The notes beneath the pieces are model-generated. The model ran no database searches and had not been told where the DNA came from. It saw only the letters and a program-made list of their open reading frames with translations. Below are positions 37,281-46,390 of a stretch of DNA of 64,000 nt, one piece after another. The DNA comes from Aquibacillus salsiterrae (GTDB lineage Bacteria; Bacillota; Bacilli; Bacillales; Amphibacillaceae): NCBI RefSeq assembly GCF_028416595.1, contig NZ_JAMQKC010000003.1:186001-250000 (forward strand), written 5' to 3'. Made by a program: the position numbers and the translations under genes. Positions within the stretch are counted from its first letter, which is position 1. Each line of letters starts with the position of its first letter.

Positions 37281-37667
37281 CTATTTAATTCCTATAACAA
37301 TTCCATCTTTTACAAATATAGCTTTGTTACTCATTAGTTCATTCCAGTTAGACCCTTCTGTAACTTCAACAAGAGCTTCAACTTCCCCTTCTTCCATCTC
37401 ACTACCAATCGGCAAGATATTTAGCTGCTCTATCTGAAAATCAATCCACTTCATCTTATCTCTTCGTCTAGTTATTTCACCTTGAAATCGTTTATATACC
37501 TCTTCCTTTGACACACCTTGCTTTTGTTGAAGTTTCTTTTGTTCAAATAATAGCTGTTGACACTCTTGTTCAAGTTGCTGCTTTTGCCTATCAAAAACCT
37601 TGTGCAGCTCGCGCTTACTAGATTCTGTCATTATTTGCTTAACAGGAATTTTTCTAATTATTTTCAA
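37281..37667 (-). CDS. ylqD: YlqD family protein of unknown function
   Basis: YlqD is a conserved Bacillus protein of unknown function between khpA and rimM. The best start is TTG 37665-37667, with AAAGG 9 nt upstream, giving 128 residues, equal to B. subtilis YlqD. A longer frame up to 37838 would overlap khpA and the terminator and is rejected. The middle is a glutamine- and lysine-rich coiled coil (about 15-75), followed by a small beta-rich C-terminal part. Confidence 0.9.
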   Translation of the reverse strand: MKIIRKIPVKQIMTESSKRELHKVFDRQKQQLEQECQQLLFEQKKLQQKQGVSKEEVYKRFQGEITRRRDKMKWIDFQIEQLNILPIGSEMEEGEVEALVEVTEGSNWNELMSNKAIFVKDGIVIGIK

Positions 37668-37743
37668 CGCGCTCAACCTTTCTACCGGGAGTTGCTTTTT
37701 TAAAACTACATATGAGTAAGTCAAACAGGCCAGCTCCAAAATA

Positions 37744-37770
37744 GTAAAAAGGGGAAAGGTTGTCCCCTCC
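37744..37770 (-). terminator. Attenuator or terminator between khpA and ylqD
   Basis: On the minus strand AGGGGA pairs with TCCCCT (37763-37768 and 37750-37755) around a seven-base loop and is followed by TTTTTA. It lies just after the khpA stop, so it probably reduces transcription into ylqD-rimM-trmD, or marks a promoter boundary. Confidence 0.6.
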
Positions 37771-37782
37771 CCCAATGAACTA

Positions 37783-38010
37783 CTACATAATATCGAGATA
37801 GATTCGCTTTTTTGAATCTGAACTTGCTGCATAAACAACAGTTCTTATTGCCTTAGCAATTCTGCCATTTTTACCAATTACCTTCCCAACATCTTCTGGA
37901 TGAACAGATAAGTGGTAGACAAGCTTATGCTCTTCTTCCTTTTCTGTTATCACAATATCTTTTGGGTAATCAACCAATGGCGTAACAATCGATTCAATCA
38001 AGGCCTTCAT
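37783..38010 (-). CDS. khpA: KhpA (YlqC), KH-domain RNA-binding protein
   Basis: KhpA is a single KH-domain protein that pairs with KhpB in RNA binding and cell growth control in Firmicutes. The 75 residues hold the GXXG loop in VGKVIGKNGRIAKAIRTVV. ATG 38008-38010 lies about 15 bp after rpsP, where this gene is always found in Bacillales. The product is slightly shorter than the 81 residues of B. subtilis. Confidence 0.95.
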   Translation of the reverse strand: MKALIESIVTPLVDYPKDIVITEKEEEHKLVYHLSVHPEDVGKVIGKNGRIAKAIRTVVYAASSDSKKRIYLDIM

Positions 38011-38024
38011 GCTATCACACTACT

Positions 38025-38297
38025 TTACTTTTGGTTTTTCTTGTCGTGGAATTTCATCATGATGCCTTCTTTAGAAAATAGGTTACGTACTGTATCACTA
38101 GGCTTCGCACCCTTAGTCATCCAGTCAAGTGCCTTTTCTTCATCTAACTTCACTTCAACCGGATTAGCAACCGGATTGTATGTGCCAATTTGTTCAATAA
38201 TACGTCCATCACGAGGAGAACGTGAATCAGCTACTACTACGCGATAGAAAGGGTTTCTTTTAGAACCCATACGCTTTAAGCGAATTTTAACTGCCAT
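38025..38297 (-). CDS. rpsP: Ribosomal protein bS16
   Basis: bS16 is needed for 30S assembly. From ATG 38295-38297 (GGAGG at 8 nt) the product has 90 residues, the B. subtilis length. The typical start [20 protein letters not shown] and the DSRSPRDGR motif are present. It follows ffh in a ffh-rpsP-khpA-ylqD-rimM-trmD-rplS order. Confidence 0.98.
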   Translation of the reverse strand: MAVKIRLKRMGSKRNPFYRVVVADSRSPRDGRIIEQIGTYNPVANPVEVKLDEEKALDWMTKGAKPSDTVRNLFSKEGIMMKFHDKKNQK

Positions 38298-38374
38298 GTC
38301 TTGCACCTCCAATAAATGTTTTTCACAAGTCTAGATTGTATCAGATGTTTAAAAGTCTGTAAAGTGTTTTTCCA

Positions 38375-39727
38375 TTACATGAACGGAAAATTGAATCCTT
38401 TACCCTTTTTCCCTTTCTTACCCTTTTGCATATTCGTCATTTGTTTCATCATTTTCTTCATCTCATCAAATTGCTTTAGAAGTCTATTTACTTCTGAAAC
38501 TGTTCGTCCAGATCCTTTGGCAATCCGCTTTTTACGGCTTGCGTTCATTACACTTGGATCTTGTCGCTCTTTTTTAGTCATCGATTGAATGATTGCTTCT
38601 ACGTGTGAAATTTGCTTTTCATCAAATTGGACATTTTTTAGTCCCTTCATTTTGTTAGCACCAGGTAGCATTCCTAATAAGTCTTCGAGTGGTCCCATAT
38701 TCCGAACTTGGGACATTTGTTCTAGAAAGTCGTCAAACGTAAAAGAAGCAGAACGCATTTTCTCTTCTAGCTCTTTTGCCCGCTTTTCGTCAATGTTGTC
38801 TTGCGCCTTTTCAATAAGGGACAAAACATCGCCCATCCCTAGAATTCTTGATGCCATTCGCTCCGGATGGAAAACTTCTAACTCGTCTAACTTTTCACCC
38901 ATACCTGCAAATTTAATAGGCTTTTCCGTTACAGCTTTAATAGATAGGGCTGCACCACCCCTGGTATCCCCATCTAGCTTGGTTAAAATAACACCTGTAA
39001 GCTCCAATTGCTCATTAAAACTTTCCGCAACATTGACAGCATCTTGACCTGTCATTGCGTCAACGACTAAGAAAATCTCATCTGGGGCAACATCCGTTTT
39101 GATTTGCTTTAGCTCTTGCATCAAGTCACCATCGACATGAAGGCGACCGGCGGTATCAATGATCACGTAGTCGTTATGATCTGCTTTCGCTTTTTCAATC
39201 GCTTGGTTAGCGATATCGACAGGATCACGATCGGTGCCTAGTGAAAATACAGGCATACTTAATTGTTTCCCTAGCGTTTCAAGCTGATTTATCGCAGCAG
39301 GTCGATACACATCGGCTGCAACTAACATTGGATTGCGATTGTATTTCTTCCTTAACAAATTGGCAAGTTTACCTGTTGTCGTTGTCTTACCTGCACCTTG
39401 TAAACCGACCATCATGATGATTGTTGGCGGTCGGTCAGCAACAGCTATCTTACTTTGTTCGCCGCCCATTAGTGCTGTAAGCTCTTCCTTGACAACTTTT
39501 ATTACTTGTTGGCCAGGGGTAAGACTTTCCATTACTTCTTGACCAATCGCTCGTTCCTTGACGCGTGCAACGAAATCCTTTACAACCTTGAAATTAACAT
39601 CTGCTTCTAGTAATGCTAACCGGACCTCTCGCGTCATTTCTTTGACATCTTGTTCTGTTACTTTACCTTTGCCCTTAATTCTTTGAATCGTGTTTTGCAG
39701 GCGGTCGGCTAAACCTTCAAATGCCAT
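38375..39727 (-). CDS. ffh: Ffh, signal recognition particle protein
   Basis: Ffh binds the SRP RNA and signal sequences and delivers nascent membrane proteins to FtsY. The 450-residue protein has the NG domain (G1 GLQGAGKTTT at 108-117, DVYRPAA, DTAGR, TKLDGD) and a methionine-rich M domain (about 300-450) ending in KGKKGKKGKGFNF. ATG 39725-39727 lies just downstream of ylxM, as in Bacillus. Confidence 0.98.
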   Translation of the reverse strand: MAFEGLADRLQNTIQRIKGKGKVTEQDVKEMTREVRLALLEADVNFKVVKDFVARVKERAIGQEVMESLTPGQQVIKVVKEELTALMGGEQSKIAVADRPPTIIMMVGLQGAGKTTTTGKLANLLRKKYNRNPMLVAADVYRPAAINQLETLGKQLSMPVFSLGTDRDPVDIANQAIEKAKADHNDYVIIDTAGRLHVDGDLMQELKQIKTDVAPDEIFLVVDAMTGQDAVNVAESFNEQLELTGVILTKLDGDTRGGAALSIKAVTEKPIKFAGMGEKLDELEVFHPERMASRILGMGDVLSLIEKAQDNIDEKRAKELEEKMRSASFTFDDFLEQMSQVRNMGPLEDLLGMLPGANKMKGLKNVQFDEKQISHVEAIIQSMTKKERQDPSVMNASRKKRIAKGSGRTVSEVNRLLKQFDEMKKMMKQMTNMQKGKKGKKGKGFNFPFM

Positions 39728-39740
39728 AAAACTCGCCTCC

Positions 39741-40067
39741 CTACTCTAATTCTTTTAGCAAATTGATTAACTCTTTTATTTCTGAGTCATTTGTATCTGT
39801 TAACCTACTTTCAAGTTGCTCCACTATTTGTCTGCGTTCGGCAAATTTTTCATAAAGATGGAGTTTCTTTTCATAGGATTCTAGCATTGTTTCTGTCCGA
39901 CGAATATTATCATAAACAGCTTGTCTAGACACATCAAAGGATTCGGAAATTTCACCTAGCGACAAATCCTCTAAGTAATACATCTCCATATAGTTTCTTT
40001 GTTTTGGAGTAAGTAGCTCCTGATAAAAATCAAATAAAAAGTTTATTCGGGTTGTTTTTTCTAACAA
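39741..40067 (-). CDS. ylxM: YlxM, SRP-associated helix-turn-helix protein
   Basis: YlxM is a small helix-turn-helix protein co-transcribed with ftsY and ffh. The related Streptococcus YlxM binds Ffh and SRP RNA. The 108-residue product shows the family start ([19 protein letters not shown]) and a sigma-70 region-4-like helix-turn-helix ([20 protein letters not shown]). The start is TTG 40065-40067, with GGGG 7 nt upstream. Confidence 0.95.
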   Translation of the reverse strand: MLEKTTRINFLFDFYQELLTPKQRNYMEMYYLEDLSLGEISESFDVSRQAVYDNIRRTETMLESYEKKLHLYEKFAERRQIVEQLESRLTDTNDSEIKELINLLKELE

Positions 40068-40142
40068 AATGACACCCCTTGTTAAGTGAAATACCTTTAC
40101 ATAAAAATACTACCTGCCAGCTAGCGTTCTGTCAAGGTTAGC

Positions 40143-41144
40143 TTACTCATTAACTTCTTCTAACATGTCAGAAAATAAGCCATAAACAAACGCTTGTGCA
40201 TCAAATGATTGTAAGTCAGTCATTTTTTCACCTAAGCCGACAAACTTTACCGGAATATGAAGCTCGTTCCGAATGGCTAAAACAATACCACCTTTAGCCG
40301 TACCGTCAAGTTTAGTCAGCACGATGCCTGTTACATCTGTGGCTTCTTGGAACGTTTTTGCTTGACTCATTGCATTTTGTCCGGTTGTAGCATCCAAGAC
40401 TAATAATACCTCATGAGGGGCTCCAGGAATTTCTCTTTCTATCACTCGTTTCACCTTAGAAAGCTCATTCATCAAGTTTACTTTATTTTGCAAACGACCT
40501 GCAGTATCACATAATAACACATCCGCTTGACGTGACTTAGCGGCTTGAACACCGTCATATATAACTGCCGCCGGGTCACTTCCAGCACTATGCTTAATTA
40601 CTTCCACACCAACACGTTCACCCCATATTTCAAGTTGCTCGATTGCGCCTGCCCGAAACGTATCTCCAGCTGCAAGCACCACCTTCTTACCCTCTTGTGT
40701 TAATTTATGAGCCAATTTACCAATAGTTGTAGTCTTACCAACACCATTTACACCAACAAAGAGCACGACAGATAACTCTCCATCTTTTAAATTCAACTGT
40801 TCAACTTCTTGAGCTGTCTCATCTCCATAGTAAATCTCAACTAACTTTTCAGAAATGACTTCTCTTACCTGTTCTGAATCTTTTATGTTTTGCCTTTTTA
40901 CTTCCATTTTTAATTCATCAATCAAATCCATCACAGTAGCCATACCAACATCTGCAGATATAAGAATTTCTTCTAAATCCTCAAAGAAGTCTTCATCCAC
41001 TTTACGATACCTGGCTATTAAATCATTAATCTTACCTGAAAAAGACCCTCTCGTTTTTGCTAGTCCTTCCTTATACTTGTCAGAGACTTCTTCTTTCTCA
41101 TCATTTCCAGTAAATTTTTCCTTTAATTTCTTAAAAAAACTCAA
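40143..41144 (-). CDS. ftsY: FtsY, signal recognition particle receptor
   Basis: FtsY is the membrane-associated receptor that docks SRP. The 333 residues carry a short acidic A region, then the NG domain with G1 [10 protein letters not shown] (131-140), DTFRAGA, DTAGR and [10 protein letters not shown]. The start is TTG 41142-41144, with AAGGA 9 nt upstream. It lies between smc and ylxM. Confidence 0.97.
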   Translation of the reverse strand: MSFFKKLKEKFTGNDEKEEVSDKYKEGLAKTRGSFSGKINDLIARYRKVDEDFFEDLEEILISADVGMATVMDLIDELKMEVKRQNIKDSEQVREVISEKLVEIYYGDETAQEVEQLNLKDGELSVVLFVGVNGVGKTTTIGKLAHKLTQEGKKVVLAAGDTFRAGAIEQLEIWGERVGVEVIKHSAGSDPAAVIYDGVQAAKSRQADVLLCDTAGRLQNKVNLMNELSKVKRVIEREIPGAPHEVLLVLDATTGQNAMSQAKTFQEATDVTGIVLTKLDGTAKGGIVLAIRNELHIPVKFVGLGEKMTDLQSFDAQAFVYGLFSDMLEEVNE

Positions 41145-41162
41145 AGCTAATCTTCCTTTCTA

Positions 41163-44100
41163 TTACGATTGGACTAATTGTTTCGTATCTTCTAATTTCA
41201 CGGATACGAGCCTTGATACACCAGATTCCTGCATCGTTACACCATACAAAACATCCGCCTCTTCCATCGTTCCTTTTCTGTGTGTAATAACGATAAATTG
41301 TGTTTTTTCACTATAATCTTTTAAGTACCTAGCAAAGCGGCTGACATTTGCTTCGTCAAGTGCAGCCTCTACCTCGTCTAGAATACAAAACGGTACCGGT
41401 CTTATTCTTAAGATAGCGAACAGTAACGCTATTGCAGTTAAAGCACGTTCTCCGCCCGAAAGTAATCCGAGGTGTTGCAATTTTTTACCAGGCGGCTGTG
41501 CAACAATTTCCACCCCAGTAGCTAGCATATTTTTTGGGTCAGTTAATTTAAGTTCAGCTTTTCCACCACCAAACAACGCCTGGAATACTTCGGAAAATTC
41601 ATTCTTAATTTGCGTGAACGTGGATTCAAATCTTCGCTTCATCTCCTCATCCATTTCAGAGATTACGCCATATAGTGTGTCCTTTGCTTGTAGCAAGTCT
41701 GTTTGCTGCTCCGTTAAAAAATGATAACGCTCCTGAATTCTTTCAAATTCATCAATCGCACCAAGGTTAACCGTCCCCAGGTCATCAATCGACCGTTTTA
41801 TTAATTTGACTGCTTGTTTAGCCTTACTTATGTCGTCTGCTCTTTCGAATTCCTGACTCGCTCGTTCGAACGTCATCATGTATTCACTTTGTAGATGATT
41901 TAAGCGATTTTCTAGTTCCACATCCAACCTAGTTGATTTCACTTCCTTATCTTTTACTTGTTGAGTCATTGACTGGTGAATCCTATTCTCTTGTTTCAAT
42001 TCACGTTCTTTGTCATGTGCTCTTTGAGTACGGTTTGATCTATCTAACCTTTTTGCTTGAATCGACTGAGTCGTGAGCTCCTTTTCTTTCTTCTTCGACT
42101 GTAACAACGCTTCTATTTCTTCTTCTGTTTCGTGATTTTGGTAAAATTCAACCATTGCTTTTAATTGCTCTTGATTCTTATTTAATGACGCTGTTAGCTC
42201 CTCCAAAGTATCACGAAGGACAGTCGTCTTTTCCTTTTGGTTTTTTAGTGTATTGTCCTGCTCCGTAAGCAATAATTGATATTGATGATAACTATCCTGT
42301 AACTGCTTTTTATTTTGTTGAAACTTATCCTCTTGGTTAGTTAGCGTGTCAATCTCACCTTGAACATGCTCTAGTTCAGTTTTAATGGATTCAAGTTGCT
42401 CTGCTAACTCTTTGTCTCGGGCTTTAAGGCTAGATAAATCTTCGTCATATTGGAGTTTATCCTGATCATAACGTTTTAAACTGTCATTTAGATGTGCGAG
42501 CGTTACTTCCCTTTCCATTACATTTGATTTTACTTGTTGTTCTAATTCCACTTGCTTATTAATGTCTTCTCGTAATATTTCTAATTGAGATTCCTTTTTC
42601 TCTAGCGTATCCTTATGTTCCTTCACCTTTTGTTCAAATGTGATAGCTTTTTGTTCGTAATCCGCTAACTTAGTAGAAACCTCTTGTAAGTCCCTTTCTC
42701 TCGTAAACAACGATTGATTCGTCTTTTTTTGAGCCCCTCCAGACATCGACCCTCCTGGATTAACTACATCTCCGTCCAATGTGACAATTCGATACCTTCT
42801 CTCGAGCGGAACAGCTATCGCATTTGCATCTTTTAATGTCTTTGTAATGACGACATTACCTAACAGATTTGTAATGACAGGGTGGTATGACTGATCAAAA
42901 GAAACTAAGTCTGATGCTACCCCAACAAAGCCAGCATCGTTTCTCACTGCACGTAGCAAACGATCAGGAATTGATTTTGCACGCATGACAGACAGTGGCA
43001 AAAATGTTGCTCGTCCTTTATTTGTTCGTTTAAGCCAACTTATTGCCTGTCTTGCAACAGCTTCATCCTTAACGACAATATGTTGCGCTTGCCCACCAAG
43101 AGCTGTTTCAATTGCAGTAATATAGTCTGATGGCACATCTAATAACTCGATCACTGCACCGCTTATTCCTTTAAGTTCATTGACATCTCTTGCCTTTAAA
43201 ATTTCTTTAACTCCCTGAAAGAAACCTTGAAAATCTTCTTTCATTTCTTCTAGCATTTCTTTTTTGGATTTAAGCTTTTCAATAAATTGGTAGCCTTGAT
43301 ACAACTTTGATTGTAAGTCAGTATATACCTGTTTATCATTTTCAATTTCCACTTTTAACCGTTGCAAGTGTTCATCTGCAGTCAGTCGGTCCCTGTGCTT
43401 TTGTTCTAGCTCATCCTTTAAAGATAATAATGCTCCCTCTAATTTTTCTCTTTCTGTAATTAAATCCTGAAATTTATCACCCTGGTTTAATTTCTTTTGT
43501 TGCATTTGAAACAATTGTCTTTCAATCGATTGACCCTCGTTTCGCATAGCTGCTTGCTCATTTAACTTTTCAATATAGTCACTTTTAAGCTCCTCGATTT
43601 GGTCAACAATGTTTTCTTTTGTAGTTGACAATGTCTTAGCTAACTGATCTAGTTCTTGTCGAGTTTCTTTTCGTTTTTGGGCTAAGCTCGTTAGTTTTTC
43701 CTTTTCTTGTTGATATTTACTTTCGGTCTCAGTGATTTTGCCAGATAGTGTATCTACTTCCATCTCTAATTTGTGTTTATTTTCCTCAAAGTGTTTAAAG
43801 CGTTCATTGATTAGTTTTTTATTACCTTCTAAACCCTCTAATTCTTTAGTTAAGGTAAGTAGTGTCTCTTGTAAGGACTCAATCGTTTGGTCTAATGTTT
43901 GGATTTCAGTCCGCTCTCGTTCTAAATTGGCTTCTTTATTCTGAATCGATGTTTTTAATTGTAATTCTTTATTTTTCTCCAGTTCAATTTCTTCAAGTAG
44001 TTGTTTCCACTCCGCGTGTAGCAACTCAATTTCAGATACAAGCAAAGAAATTTCTTGTTCTTTCAGCTGATCTTTTTTTAGTAAATATTCCTTAGCAACT

Positions 44101-44729
44101 GATGCTTGTTCTTTAAGAGGTTCTAACTGGCTTTCGATTTCGTAAATGATATCCTCTACTCGGTTTAAATTTTCCTGAGTCTCTGCAAGCTTGTACTCAG
44201 CTTTTTGTTTACGATGCTTATATTTCAATACCCCTGCCGCTTCTTCAAAAATTGTTCGTCGTTCTTCTGCTTTCGAGCTAAGAATTTCTTCTACTTTCCC
44301 CTGGCTAATGATGGAAAATGCTTCTCTACCTAAACCAGAATCCATAAACAAATCAATTATATCCTTTAACCGACAGGACTGGTTGTTAATTAAAAACTCA
44401 CTCTCACCTGACCGAAACACCCGTCTAGTAACACTCACTTCTGCATAATCAACCGGTAACCTTTGATCTGAATTATCAAGTGTAAGTGTAACTTCTGCAA
44501 CGTTCAATGGATTTCTAGAATCACTGCCTTGAAAAATAATATCTTCCATTTTAGAGCCTCTAAGCGACTTGGCCGATTGCTCTCCAAGAACCCAGCGGAT
44601 TGCATCAGTTATATTACTTTTCCCACTACCATTTGGTCCAACAACAGCTGTAACCCCTGTAACAAAGTCAACAGAAATTCGCTCTGCAAATGATTTAAAA
44701 CCAACGGTATCTAATCGTTTAAGGAACAT
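41163..44729 (-). CDS. smc: Smc, chromosome condensation ATPase
   Basis: Smc with ScpA/ScpB forms the bacterial condensin that loads at parS sites and separates sister chromosomes. The 1188 residues are near the B. subtilis 1186. Walker A GPNGSGKS is at 31-38. Two long coiled coils flank a hinge (about 500-650, with GGSMSGG), and the C-terminal head has the LSGGERALTAIAL signature and Walker B (CILDEVEAALDEAN). AGGAG lies 7 nt before ATG 44727-44729. Confidence 0.98.
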   Translation of the reverse strand: MFLKRLDTVGFKSFAERISVDFVTGVTAVVGPNGSGKSNITDAIRWVLGEQSAKSLRGSKMEDIIFQGSDSRNPLNVAEVTLTLDNSDQRLPVDYAEVSVTRRVFRSGESEFLINNQSCRLKDIIDLFMDSGLGREAFSIISQGKVEEILSSKAEERRTIFEEAAGVLKYKHRKQKAEYKLAETQENLNRVEDIIYEIESQLEPLKEQASVAKEYLLKKDQLKEQEISLLVSEIELLHAEWKQLLEEIELEKNKELQLKTSIQNKEANLERERTEIQTLDQTIESLQETLLTLTKELEGLEGNKKLINERFKHFEENKHKLEMEVDTLSGKITETESKYQQEKEKLTSLAQKRKETRQELDQLAKTLSTTKENIVDQIEELKSDYIEKLNEQAAMRNEGQSIERQLFQMQQKKLNQGDKFQDLITEREKLEGALLSLKDELEQKHRDRLTADEHLQRLKVEIENDKQVYTDLQSKLYQGYQFIEKLKSKKEMLEEMKEDFQGFFQGVKEILKARDVNELKGISGAVIELLDVPSDYITAIETALGGQAQHIVVKDEAVARQAISWLKRTNKGRATFLPLSVMRAKSIPDRLLRAVRNDAGFVGVASDLVSFDQSYHPVITNLLGNVVITKTLKDANAIAVPLERRYRIVTLDGDVVNPGGSMSGGAQKKTNQSLFTRERDLQEVSTKLADYEQKAITFEQKVKEHKDTLEKKESQLEILREDINKQVELEQQVKSNVMEREVTLAHLNDSLKRYDQDKLQYDEDLSSLKARDKELAEQLESIKTELEHVQGEIDTLTNQEDKFQQNKKQLQDSYHQYQLLLTEQDNTLKNQKEKTTVLRDTLEELTASLNKNQEQLKAMVEFYQNHETEEEIEALLQSKKKEKELTTQSIQAKRLDRSNRTQRAHDKERELKQENRIHQSMTQQVKDKEVKSTRLDVELENRLNHLQSEYMMTFERASQEFERADDISKAKQAVKLIKRSIDDLGTVNLGAIDEFERIQERYHFLTEQQTDLLQAKDTLYGVISEMDEEMKRRFESTFTQIKNEFSEVFQALFGGGKAELKLTDPKNMLATGVEIVAQPPGKKLQHLGLLSGGERALTAIALLFAILRIRPVPFCILDEVEAALDEANVSRFARYLKDYSEKTQFIVITHRKGTMEEADVLYGVTMQESGVSRLVSVKLEDTKQLVQS

Positions 44730-44782
44730 AAAACATTCTCCTAATAACTTTCTTTTTCTTTGTTTATAAAATTAAGCAGTTT

Positions 44783-44817
44783 GCGAAAAAAATTAACGCC
44801 CTATGATGTTTTTTCGC
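44783..44817. repeat. AT-rich inverted repeat upstream of smc
   Basis: GCGAAAAAA (44783-44791) and TTTTTTCGC (44809-44817) form a 9-bp perfect inverted repeat with a 17-nt spacer, 53 bp upstream of smc. It could be an operator, a 5' UTR hairpin or a terminator-like element. Function is not supported. Confidence 0.4.
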
Positions 44818-44859
44818 TAAAAGTAAGGGGTCACATACCAATCATTTTTGATAAATAGT

Positions 44860-44887
44860 TTGCTTTTCAACTTATTTATTTTATCAT
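44860..44887 (+). promoter_or_regulatory. Candidate sigma-A promoter of the DUF1128 gene
   Basis: On the plus strand TTGCTT (44860-44865) is 16 bp from TATCAT (44882-44887). It lies about 50 nt before the start of the small plus-strand gene. Confidence 0.45.
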
Positions 44888-44940
44888 AGTAGAAGGAGAC
44901 ATAGAAGAAAGGAATATTTAGCTTAGGAGGAATTAACAAG

Positions 44941-45162
44941 ATGAATTTAAATGATGCGTCAAAAGAAAATCTCGATTTCATCATTAATGAAATGGCTGAG
45001 CTTTTGAAGGTAGTAAACCGGTCAATTATGGACCCAGACGATTATGATTTAGCAAAATATAATGAATTGAAATCACTTTATGACTTAATTAAACAAAAGG
45101 GACAGTTAAGCGTCGCCGAAACACAAGCATTTGTACAAGAATTAGCAGCAAGCCGTAAATAA
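44941..45162 (+). CDS. yfkK: DUF1128/UPF0435 (YfkK-like) small protein
   Basis: This 73-residue acidic protein (MNLNDASKENLDFIINEM, then YDLAKYNELKSLYDLIKQ) matches the YfkK/UPF0435 family of Bacilli, whose function is unknown. A good GGAGG site lies 10 nt before the ATG. It is one of only two plus-strand genes in the window and separates smc from rnc, which are adjacent in B. subtilis. It converges on rnc, with a 14-bp hairpin between the two. Confidence 0.85.
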   Translation: MNLNDASKENLDFIINEMAELLKVVNRSIMDPDDYDLAKYNELKSLYDLIKQKGQLSVAETQAFVQELAASRK

Positions 45163-45163
45163 C

Positions 45164-45190
45164 AAGAAAAGCGCAGGCAGGCTCGAAGAT
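45164..45190 (+). repeat. Degenerate copy of the intergenic hairpin repeat
   Basis: AAGAAAAGCGCAGGCAGGCTCGAAG, just after the yfkK stop, has the family start and a remnant of its end. No internal part is left. Confidence 0.5.
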
Positions 45191-45204
45191 AGCTACCACA
45201 TAGG

Positions 45205-45237
45205 ACAAACTGACACTTGCAAGAAGTGTCAGTTTGT
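45205..45237. terminator. Perfect 14-bp hairpin between yfkK and rnc, overlapping the rnc stop
   Basis: ACAAACTGACACTT (45205-45218) pairs perfectly with AAGTGTCAGTTTGT (45224-45237) around a 5-nt loop. On the minus strand its first arm includes the rnc stop codon (45229-45231). There is no T-run on either side, so intrinsic termination is uncertain. It may protect RNA ends or be an RNase III site. Confidence 0.65.
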
Positions 45238-45930
45238 GGCATTTAATTCATCAAGAGCTTTTTTAGCGGCACGTTGCTCTGCTTCTTTTTTGGTCCTTCC
45301 AATACCTGTCCCTGCTACTTTATCATTAATCCTGACTTCTGCTACAAATTCCCGATTGTGTGCAGGTCCCAGCTCCTCGACTATTACATATTCAATATTA
45401 CTATGTTTGTTTTGTTGAACTTTTTCTTGTAACTGACTTTTATAATCCATCGCATGGGAAAAAGCACCTGTACTAATCTTAGGATAAACATATTTTTCAA
45501 GAAACGTGATAACTTCATCGTAACCTTGATCTAAGTACAATGCTCCGACAAAAGATTCAAATACATCTGCGAGCAAGGCTGGACGGTTTCTACCACCAGT
45601 CATCTCCTCACCCCTACCAAGCAAAATGTAACTACTGAAATCAATATCATTAGCAAAACGAACAAGAGAAGGTTCACAAACGATAGATGCACGTAACTTA
45701 GTTAAGTCCCCCTCTTCCATTTCAGGGAACTCTATATATAAATACTGCGAGACACCAAGTTCTAACACTGCGTCTCCTAGAAACTCTAGTCGCTCGTTAT
45801 CCTTAAACTCTTTTCTTCGATGCTCATTCACATAGGATGAATGGGTAAACGCTTGTCTGAGCAACCTTTCATTATTAAACTTAATGCCTAGTTTTTGTTG
45901 TAGTTTAGCAAAATCCATCGTTTTACACAT
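45229..45930 (-). CDS. rnc: Rnc, ribonuclease III
   Basis: RNase III cleaves double-stranded RNA in rRNA and mRNA processing. The 233 residues carry the signature [14 protein letters not shown] (45-58) with the acidic catalytic residues, and a C-terminal dsRNA-binding domain (about 161-228). Either the ATG at 45928-45930 or that at 45916-45918 may be used; both have weak sites. It follows acpP, as in B. subtilis. The mRNA 3' end folds into a long hairpin (see 45205-45237). Confidence 0.97.
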   Translation of the reverse strand: MCKTMDFAKLQQKLGIKFNNERLLRQAFTHSSYVNEHRRKEFKDNERLEFLGDAVLELGVSQYLYIEFPEMEEGDLTKLRASIVCEPSLVRFANDIDFSSYILLGRGEEMTGGRNRPALLADVFESFVGALYLDQGYDEVITFLEKYVYPKISTGAFSHAMDYKSQLQEKVQQNKHSNIEYVIVEELGPAHNREFVAEVRINDKVAGTGIGRTKKEAEQRAAKKALDELNATN

Positions 45931-45953
45931 CCATTCTCATTACAAAGAGGATA

Positions 45954-45982
45954 GGAAAGCCTTGAAGGGTACAAGGCTTCCC
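45954..45982 (-). terminator. Hairpin between acpP and rnc
   Basis: GGAAAGCCTTG (45954-45964) pairs with CAAGGCTTCC (45972-45981), with one bulge, around a 7-nt loop. It follows acpP by about 47 nt. No long T-run follows on the minus strand, so it may be a partial terminator or an acpP mRNA-stabilising hairpin. Confidence 0.5.
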
Positions 45983-46028
45983 ACCTGACTTACCTAATAA
46001 AGTAACTATTGTTAATACCTTAATAAAA

Positions 46029-46262
46029 TTATTGATTGCTGTTTATGTAATTTACAGCATCACCAACTGTTGCAATATTCTCTGCGTCATCATCAGAAAT
46101 TTCCATATCAAACTCATCTTCAAGTTCCATTACTAATTCAACAACATCTAGTGAATCTGCTTCTAAGTCATCTTTAAAGGAAGCTTCCATTGTAACCTTA
46201 GATTCTTCTACATCTAAACGGTCTACAACAATTTTCTTGATGCGCTCAAAAGTATCCGCCAT
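46029..46262 (-). CDS. acpP: Acyl carrier protein
   Basis: ACP carries growing acyl chains on a phosphopantetheine arm attached to the serine in DSLD (S37). From ATG 46260-46262 (GGTG just upstream) it has 77 residues; an extra upstream ATG is rejected. It is strongly acidic and helical. It belongs to the fapR-plsX-fabD-fabG-acpP operon. The 128-bp gap to fabG is large for the operon but holds nothing I recognise. Confidence 0.98.
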   Translation of the reverse strand: MADTFERIKKIVVDRLDVEESKVTMEASFKDDLEADSLDVVELVMELEDEFDMEISDDDAENIATVGDAVNYINSNQ

Positions 46263-46390
46263 ATTCTTCACCCCCTTTCAAAGTCAGCTTCGCTTTATTA
46301 TTATGCGAGCTATGCCTCCTAGGGCCTTACTTGATAAGCAGTTTTCCTCCTTGTGTCACATACCGACACTATCTGGACTCCTACTTATCT

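Noticed and set aside
37668-37838. N-terminal extension of ylqD up to khpA
   Set aside because: It overlaps the terminator and khpA; TTG at 37665-37667 gives the family length and a proper ribosome-binding site.
38589-39047. 152-codon plus-strand frame opposite ffh
   Set aside because: It is a shadow of the ffh coding strand, without a ribosome-binding site or family features.
40855-41316. 153-codon plus-strand frame opposite ftsY and smc
   Set aside because: It is a shadow that runs across two real genes on the other strand.
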